A stretch of 64,000 nt of DNA, from assembly GCF_900142825.1 (NCBI RefSeq), contig NZ_FRCH01000002.1:186001-250000 (forward strand), in the 5' to 3' direction. The translations under genes were made by a program, and so were the position numbers. Source of the DNA: Rhodanobacter sp. OK091. Lineage in GTDB: Bacteria; Pseudomonadota; Gammaproteobacteria; Xanthomonadales; Rhodanobacteraceae. This document shows positions 59,162 to 64,000 of the stretch, one piece after another (within the stretch, counting starts at the first letter, position 1; every line of letters starts with the position of its first letter). The notes under the pieces were generated by a model that saw only the letters and a program-made list of their open reading frames with translations, had not been told where the DNA came from and did no database searches.

Positions 59162-60055
59162 TCAAAAGGACCGTGAAATCGTCGCGACCCAGGCCGAGGC
59201 GTTCAGCTTGGCCCATTGCTGTGTTTCCGGCGCGGCTACGATGCGGTCGAGTTCTATCCGCCAGGGCCCGTTGCTCCACAATAGACCCAAGTGGCCATAG
59301 CTGTAGTGGTTTGCGGGGACGGGGTACGAGTAGTGGCTCGTGTAGACGTACTCGTAGCCGTCGGAGTCCGCGTAAACGTGACGGTGGTGGACGTAGGGCG
59401 CCATGAGGGATTGGGTGATGCCCGCACCGGCGGAAAGAGAGAAGTGCGGCGTCAATGGCCAATGGAGATTGATGTCGGCGGCACCACGCAGCTGCCGGTT
59501 CTTCGCGCCGATGACGTGAATGGCCGACAATCCGAAGCTCAGCACGTCCCGGTAGCTCCAGCTGGCTCCCATTTCGGCTCGGTCAAAGGCTTTCGATCCG
59601 GTCATGCCGGGATATCTGTAATAGAGCAGGCTCAGCTGCATCTGCCAGTCGCTGGAAAGAGACCAGTAGCGGGATGCCTGGACAAGGGCTTCCACGAGGC
59701 GGCCAGGCGAGCGTACTTTCGTACTTCCCGACAGGCCCAGCGACCAACCTGATGGAAGAGTCTGGGAGGCCGCGCCCTCGGTGGGGAAAGTCCAGGCGGC
59801 GGCGCCTTGCACGATGGGCGTATCGCCGGTAATCACCTGGCCGCGGTCGACCAGTTGCGAGCTGAGTGCCACGGTGCCGTTGAAGGTCGTCGATTGGGCC
59901 TGAAGTGCCGGGGAGAGGCATGCGCCCATGGCAAGCAAAGCGAAGCCAAGGCCCTTGCGGATAGCCGCGCCAAGTCGGATGGCATGACTGGGCCGGGAGC
60001 GGGCAGGGCAATGACGCCACCCCATCGCTGCGCAAGAAAGGCGATAGTCCGTCAT
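59162..60055 (-). CDS. Putative outer-membrane beta-barrel protein (TIGR02001-like)
   Basis: 297 aa from ATG 60055, with a signal peptide near residues 25-55 (GLGFALLAMGACLSPALQAQ). The mature part has FNGTVALSSQLVDRGQVITG and PIVQGAAAWTF, close to the TIGR02001 pattern (S-x-x-x-x-R-G ... P-x-x-Q), repeated amphipathic strands, and ends WVATISRSF with the terminal Phe of outer-membrane barrels. Start uncertain: ATGs at 60088 and 60025 are in frame. It precedes the ECF sigma gene on the same strand, behind an ECF-type promoter candidate. Confidence 0.7.
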   Translation of the reverse strand: MTDYRLSCAAMGWRHCPARSRPSHAIRLGAAIRKGLGFALLAMGACLSPALQAQSTTFNGTVALSSQLVDRGQVITGDTPIVQGAAAWTFPTEGAASQTLPSGWSLGLSGSTKVRSPGRLVEALVQASRYWSLSSDWQMQLSLLYYRYPGMTGSKAFDRAEMGASWSYRDVLSFGLSAIHVIGAKNRQLRGAADINLHWPLTPHFSLSAGAGITQSLMAPYVHHRHVYADSDGYEYVYTSHYSYPVPANHYSYGHLGLLWSNGPWRIELDRIVAAPETQQWAKLNASAWVATISRSF

Positions 60056-60131
60056 GAGCGAATTAGGCGCATTGGGTCCTAACTCCATGGAAACTCGCAA
60101 GCCACGGGGTGAGGCACCCAACAAACACCAA

Positions 60132-60158
60132 CCAGAGAATCGTCATGTACGACGGTTC
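60132..60158 (-). promoter_or_regulatory. Candidate ECF-type promoter of the barrel/sigma operon
   Basis: On the minus strand GAACCG (60158-60153), 16 bases, then TCTGG (60136-60132). This resembles the RpoE-type consensus GAACTT-N16-TCTGA. It would start transcription near 60125, 70 bases before the barrel gene, and suggests that the ECF sigma factor encoded in the same operon controls itself. Confidence 0.4.
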
Positions 60159-60728
60159 ATTCTTTGGATGGCCCGTTTGGCACCATCGGCGTTCCTGCCA
60201 TCCCGGGCGTGATGGCACGGCAGATACTAGTCGATCTGCGGCCATCAGGTAACGTCATTTGGGGATGGTGCCGAAGTGTGAAACGAGATCGTCCAGACCT
60301 TGGGGCAGACAAGGCCGGCGTGTTTCATTTTGATAGCGGGATTGGCCTGTTTTGCCGATAGCGACAAATGGCCATGAAGCTTTTCCGGTATCCAGGCCAG
60401 TGGGTTTGCCGCCAGTGCCCTCTCGTTGGGCAGGGTTTTTGTTCTTCAATCCTATCCCCGAAATGCCTCTGCGGAATGCCTCTGCACACCGCCGTCATCA
60501 AGCCGTTCTCCACATACCTAATGGGCGGCCGGCTTTGCCCGACATACAGGCCGCGAGTGGCTTTGCAGGCATGAGTGCCTGCCGGGCTTTGAAAGGTTGC
60601 ATCCGGCCTTCCGAAACAGAAGTCGGCGCCTTCGGCTTACCCGCCAGGACGACGAGCAACCTTTCATCGGCCAAGTGGCACTCAAGCAAGTGAGTCGTCT
60701 TCAATGAATTTACAGCCGGGTCCAGAAC
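60159..60728. other. Intergenic region of about 570 bases with no supported gene
   Basis: Short frames on both strands here show no family resemblance or ribosome sites. The sequence is less GC-rich than the flanking genes. The only structure seen is an inverted pair GAAAGGTTGC (60591-60600) and GCAACCTTTC (60656-60665) around a 55-base spacer that itself has a small GCCGAAGGCGCC-type pair. It lies between a minus-strand operon and the plus-strand glycan cluster, so it must hold the promoter of the latter; none is clear by eye. Confidence 0.6.
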
Positions 60729-61166
60729 ATGGAAATCGAACGAATCCAGTTGCAGAAGCACGGCGACAACAGCGGCATGCTCATCGCACTGGAGGAGGAT
60801 CGAAACGTACCCTTCGTGATACGGCGCGTGTATTACATATTCGCCACGAAGAGCGACGTGCACCGGGGCCGGCACGCGCATCGTCATCTTCATCAACTGG
60901 CAGTGGCGGTGCGTGGCTCCGTCACCTTTCTGCTTGACGACGGCAGCGGGCCCGTCGAGGTCGTGCTCGACGATCCCTCGCATGGCCTGATGCTCGGTCG
61001 CATGGTGTGGCGCGAGCTGTACGACTTCAGCGAGGATTGCGTATTGATGGTGCTGGCCGACCAGTTGTACGACCAGAGCGATTACATCACCGACTACGCC
61101 GATTTTCTGCGCGAGGTCGGCGGCTCCGTATACCCGGAGGACATGGTGGCATGTCAAGGCCGCTAG
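60729..61166 (+). CDS. dTDP-4-dehydro-6-deoxyglucose 3,4-ketoisomerase-like protein (FdtA/WxcM type)
   Basis: 145-aa cupin-fold protein. FVIRRVYYIFATKSDVHRGRHAHRHLHQLAVAVRGSV is the FdtA/QdtA signature, with the catalytic His pair in RGRHAHRHLHQ. HGLMLGRMVWRELYDFS and LADQLYDQSDYITDYADFL follow. The enzyme moves the keto group of dTDP-4-keto-6-deoxyglucose from C4 to C3 ahead of an aminotransferase, as for Fuc3NAc or Qui3NAc. The aminotransferase gene at 63696 fits. Overlaps the next gene by 16 bases. Confidence 0.88.
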   Translation: MEIERIQLQKHGDNSGMLIALEEDRNVPFVIRRVYYIFATKSDVHRGRHAHRHLHQLAVAVRGSVTFLLDDGSGPVEVVLDDPSHGLMLGRMVWRELYDFSEDCVLMVLADQLYDQSDYITDYADFLREVGGSVYPEDMVACQGR

Positions 61167-61816
61167 TCCTGGTCGGCGCGGGCGAATTCGCGCAGATCGC
61201 CTGCGAATACTTCGAATACGACAGCGACTATGACGTGGTGGCTTTCAGCGTCGAACGCGAATATCTCGCGCAACCGGTGCTGGCCGGTCGTCCCGTGGTG
61301 GCCTACGAAACGCTGGAAACGCATTACCCGCCGGCGGACGTCGACGTGTTTGTCGCTATTCCGTCCAGCCAGCTCAATCGCCTGCGCACGCGTTTCTACC
61401 AGGATGTGAAGCGCAAGGGCTATCCACTCGCCACGTATGTCAGCACGCGCGCCTTCGTGTGGCGCAATGCCGAAGTGGGAGAGAACAGCTTCATCTTCGA
61501 AGGCAACGTGATCCAGCCTTTCGTGCGCATCGGCAACAACTGCATTCTCTGGAGCGGCAATCACGTGGGACATCGCACCGTCGTGTGCGACAACGTGTTC
61601 GTCGCCTCGCATGCGGTCATTTCAGGTTATTGCGAGATCGGCGAGAACAGCTTCATCGGCGTGAACTCCACTTTCAACGATCACGTGAAAGTTGCGCCGG
61701 ACAATGTGATCGGCGCCGGTGCGCTGGTCACGCGCGATACGGAGCCGGGGCGGATCTACGTCGGGTCGCCGGCCCGTGCGGTGCCCGGCAAGTCCAGCCT
61801 CGACGTGAGGCTTTGA
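61151..61816 (+). CDS. Hexapeptide-repeat sugar O/N-acyltransferase
   Basis: 221 aa. N-terminal Rossmann-like part (LVLVGAGEFAQIACEYFEYDSDYDVVAFSVE) as in NeuD/PglD-type enzymes and a C-terminal left-handed beta-helix (AEVGENSFIFEGNVIQPFVRIGNNCILWSGNHVGH ... DNVIGAGALVTRD). It probably acetylates the 3-amino-deoxysugar made with the FdtA-like and aminotransferase proteins (FdtC role), but another acyl acceptor is possible. ATG 61151 lies inside the fdtA-like gene. Confidence 0.82.
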   Translation: MSRPLVLVGAGEFAQIACEYFEYDSDYDVVAFSVEREYLAQPVLAGRPVVAYETLETHYPPADVDVFVAIPSSQLNRLRTRFYQDVKRKGYPLATYVSTRAFVWRNAEVGENSFIFEGNVIQPFVRIGNNCILWSGNHVGHRTVVCDNVFVASHAVISGYCEIGENSFIGVNSTFNDHVKVAPDNVIGAGALVTRDTEPGRIYVGSPARAVPGKSSLDVRL

Positions 61817-61823
61817 AGCGCAC

Positions 61824-62777
61824 ATGTCCGAATGGGCCAAGAAAGGGCTGGTGTTCGAAACCGCGCGGCATGGCGTGGGCGGCTGGATGTGTCACTCGGC
61901 GCTTACGCCGACCCCATATCGCATCGGCGATGACCGCATCCGCGTCTACGCGGGGTTTCGCGATGCCGATGGCGTCAGCCGCATCGGCTTCGTCGACGTG
62001 CTGGCAGACGATCCGGCGACCATCATGCGCGTCAGTACCGAGCCCGCACTCGACATCGGTCGGGACGGCTGCTTCGACGACAATGGCGTGATCCTGGGCG
62101 ATATCGTCGATGCCCCGGGCGGCCTGCACATGTTCTATGTCGGCTTTCAGCGCGTGGCCAAGGCCAAGTTCCTGGCCTTTACCGGCCTGGCGGTTTCCAC
62201 AGATGGCGGCGACCATTTCCGGCGCGTGCAGGAGACACCGATCCTGGGTCGCGCGCCCGGCCGAAGCACCATCGGCGCGGTGCACTCGGTCATCCACGAA
62301 AACGGCCGCTGGCGCCTGTGGTATGCCGTCGGCGACGACTGGGAAATTATCGGCGGCCAACCCTTTCCGCGTTACCACATTCGCTATGTGGAGACGGATG
62401 ATCTGAGGTCCATACCGCGCGAAGATCAGGTCTGCCTGCTGCCCCGCGGCAGCGAGTACCGCATCGGCCGGCCGCGTGTATATCGGCTCGGCGGCAAATA
62501 CGTCATGTACTTCACGCGGGGCAATCTCGGCGGCGAATACTTTCCCGGGGTTGCGTACAGCGATGACGGCGTCCGCTGGGAACGCCGCGACGAGGAACTG
62601 GGCATGACGCTGTCCACCAGCGGCTGGGATTCGCTGGTCATCTGCTATCCCGCGCTGATCCCGCAGCGGGACAAGCTGCTGATGTTCTACAACGGCAACG
62701 ACATGGGGGTGGATGGATTCGGCGTGGCTGAGGCCGAGAGCGCCCACTTCGACGGTGGTGCGGATGTTCACGGTTAG
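61824..62777 (+). CDS. Five-bladed beta-propeller glycosidase-like protein
   Basis: 317 aa. Repeated blades are suggested by RIRVYAGFRDADGVSRIGFVD, GLHMFYVGFQRV, WRLWYAVGDDW, YVMYFTRGNLGGEYFPGVAYSDDG and KLLMFYNGNDMGVDGFGVAE, the GH43/GH32/GH130-like pattern. No family-specific catalytic triad is identified. There is no signal peptide, so it acts in the cytoplasm, perhaps on a nucleotide- or lipid-linked sugar. Function unknown. Starts 7 bases after the acyltransferase gene and overlaps the next by 14 bases. Confidence 0.65.
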   Translation: MSEWAKKGLVFETARHGVGGWMCHSALTPTPYRIGDDRIRVYAGFRDADGVSRIGFVDVLADDPATIMRVSTEPALDIGRDGCFDDNGVILGDIVDAPGGLHMFYVGFQRVAKAKFLAFTGLAVSTDGGDHFRRVQETPILGRAPGRSTIGAVHSVIHENGRWRLWYAVGDDWEIIGGQPFPRYHIRYVETDDLRSIPREDQVCLLPRGSEYRIGRPRVYRLGGKYVMYFTRGNLGGEYFPGVAYSDDGVRWERRDEELGMTLSTSGWDSLVICYPALIPQRDKLLMFYNGNDMGVDGFGVAEAESAHFDGGADVHG

Positions 62778-63696
62778 GCCCTACGCCCAGGCCGACGCGA
62801 ACGTCTGGGATGCGCTGGTCGAGCATTCCCGCAACGGCAATCTTCTGCATCGGCGCGGCTACATGGATTACCACGCCGATCGTTTCGTCGACCGGTCATT
62901 GATCGTCGAGCGGAACGGCGAAGCCGTGGCCGTTTTTCCCGCGAACATCCGCGATAACCTGGTGACAAGTCACGGCGGCCTTACCTATGCCGGACTTATA
63001 TCGACGCAAGCCTTGCGCGCCGAATCGACGCTTGCCGTATTCGAGCAGATCGGCAACCACTATCGCGCGCTCGGCGTGGAAAGCGTCATCTACAAGGCGG
63101 TACCGCATGTGTTTCACGCCTATCCGGCCGAAGAGGATCTGTATGCGCTGGATCGGCTGGGAGCGCGGCTGAAGCGTCGCGATCTTTCCTCGGTCATCCC
63201 GTTGCGGGAAACATTTCACTTCACGCAGGGGCGTAGGCACGCGATCGACAAGGCAAGAAAGGCGGGCCTCCGAGTGCAGGCCAGCGCCGATCCGGCGGCT
63301 TTTCACGAGCTGCTTTCGGAAGTGCTGGGCAAGCACGATACCCAGCCGACCCACAGCCTGCAGGAGCTACGCATGCTGCAGGCGCGTTTTCCGCAGCGGA
63401 TCGTGTTGCACGAGGCACGCCGCGAGGACGTCTTGCTGGCGGGCGTTCTTGTCTATGATTTCGGCAGGGTCGTGCACACCCAGTACATGGCTGCCTCGGA
63501 GGAGGGACGCCGCATGGATGCGCTCAGTTTTCTGCTGGCAGAATTGATAGTCGGCATCTACACGGACAGGGCGTATTTCAGCTTCGGCATTTCGACCGAA
63601 CAGGAAGGGCGAGTGCTCAACGGCGGCCTGATCGCGCAGAAGGAATATTTCGGCGCGCGGGCTGTCGTGCACGATTTTTACGAGTGGCGGCTGTGA
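62764..63696 (+). CDS. FemAB/GNAT-like acyltransferase
   Basis: 310 aa. MFTVRPYAQADANVWDALVEHSRNGNLLHRRGYMDYHADRF is like the N-terminal half of FemAB/GNAT (BioF2-type) enzymes found in polysaccharide clusters, and HAIDKARKAGLRVQASADPAAFHELL and AGVLVYDFGRVVHTQYMAASEEGRRMDALSFLL match the second half (the latter is motif A-like). Ends KEYFGARAVVHDFYEWRL. These enzymes transfer aminoacyl or acyl groups; donor and acceptor here are unknown. It begins inside the propeller gene, and the aminotransferase start overlaps its stop. Confidence 0.72.
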   Translation: MFTVRPYAQADANVWDALVEHSRNGNLLHRRGYMDYHADRFVDRSLIVERNGEAVAVFPANIRDNLVTSHGGLTYAGLISTQALRAESTLAVFEQIGNHYRALGVESVIYKAVPHVFHAYPAEEDLYALDRLGARLKRRDLSSVIPLRETFHFTQGRRHAIDKARKAGLRVQASADPAAFHELLSEVLGKHDTQPTHSLQELRMLQARFPQRIVLHEARREDVLLAGVLVYDFGRVVHTQYMAASEEGRRMDALSFLLAELIVGIYTDRAYFSFGISTEQEGRVLNGGLIAQKEYFGARAVVHDFYEWRL

Positions 63697-64000
63697 TGAA
63701 AGTCGACCCGATGAAGACCGTTCCGATGGAGGCGACTCCGATGGATATCCCGTTCCTCAGCCTCAAGGACGTCAACGCGCGATACGCCGACGAGCTGAAG
63801 GCTGCTGCTGCGCGGGTTATCGATTCAGGTTGGTATGTGCTCGGCGATGAAGTGGTGTCCTTCGAGCGCGAGTTCGCCGCGTATTGCGGCGCGAGCCACG
63901 CCGTGGGGGTGGGGAACGGGCTCGATGCACTTTCGCTGATCCTGCGCGGTTACAAGGAACTCGGTGTCATCGAAGAAGGCGACGAGGTCATCGTGCCGGG
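63696..64000 (+). CDS. DegT/DnrJ/EryC1/StrS aminotransferase, 3' truncated
   Basis: The first 101 residues of a PLP sugar aminotransferase; it runs past the window end. IPFLSLKDVNARYADELKAAAARVIDSGWYVLGDEVVSFEREFAAYCGASHAVGVGNGLDALSLIL is the family N-terminus (FdtB/QdtB-like). ATG 63696 overlaps the previous stop, but the first 15 codons contain a repeated CCGATG-type element (PMKTVPMEATPM), and ATG 63741 (MDIPFLSL) matches the usual family start. It would aminate the 3-keto sugar from the FdtA-like enzyme. Confidence 0.88.
   Translation, partial: MKVDPMKTVPMEATPMDIPFLSLKDVNARYADELKAAAARVIDSGWYVLGDEVVSFEREFAAYCGASHAVGVGNGLDALSLILRGYKELGVIEEGDEVIVP

Noticed and set aside
60159..60700. Small frames (for example 60352-60693) as genes
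   Set aside because: No ribosome site, no family resemblance and overlapping frames on both strands; treated as non-coding.

Overview
The window is high-GC DNA from a gammaproteobacterium of the Xanthomonadales, most likely Rhodanobacteraceae (Dyella, Rhodanobacter, Frateuria, Luteibacter group). The strongest pointer is the arginine pathway: an N-acetylornithine carbamoyltransferase, an N-acetylcitrulline deacetylase and a fused N-acetylglutamate kinase/synthase, which is the Xanthomonas-type route. Genes are densely packed, with many ATGA stop/start overlaps. I ran no searches: calls rest on motifs, lengths and gene order.

Layout. 1-282: end of a glycine-zipper protein. 351-9849 and on to 11108: a leader region with a possible arginine attenuator, then argF', paiB-like, osmC-like, argG, argE', argAB fusion, argC, argH, proB and proA. 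11142-14050 (minus): kynureninase, a small exported protein and ACMSD, for kynurenine-branch tryptophan breakdown. 14100-17793 (minus): FUSC transporter-like protein, EF-P-like factor EfpL and an SDR dehydrogenase. 18004-19094: two tandem RcnB-like exported proteins. 19178-26201 (minus): leucine/isovalerate catabolism genes (liuC, cupin, liuD, liuE), then an amidohydrolase and two GNAT acetyltransferases. 26317-28693: feoA, feoB and a Cys-rich FeoB-associated protein. 28769-36682: rpsT, murJ, ribF, ileS, lspA, ispH and tRNA-Thr(CGT). 36927-44492: type IV minor pilin operon fimT-pilV-pilW-pilX-pilY1-pilE. 44520-53499 (minus): recC-recB-recD.

53588-56494: a DGPF/YciI-type protein, a VOC protein, an SRPBCC protein and an ECF42-like sigma factor, preceded by a sequence that fits the reported ECF42 promoter. 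56510-60158 (minus): an outer-membrane barrel-like protein, an ECF sigma factor, a zinc-finger anti-sigma factor and a subtilase-like lipoprotein, with an ECF-type promoter candidate in front. 60729-64000: start of a surface-glycan cluster (FdtA-like ketoisomerase, hexapeptide acyltransferase, beta-propeller protein, FemAB/GNAT-like protein, DegT/DnrJ aminotransferase cut by the window end).

The observations most worth a second look are the sigma/anti-sigma/subtilase operon, where the anti-sigma extracytoplasmic domain resembles the protease's own N-terminal pro-region; the arginine-codon leader with mutually exclusive hairpins; a REP palindrome translated in frame inside recD; and a FimT-like pilin with two successive prepilin-type motifs.
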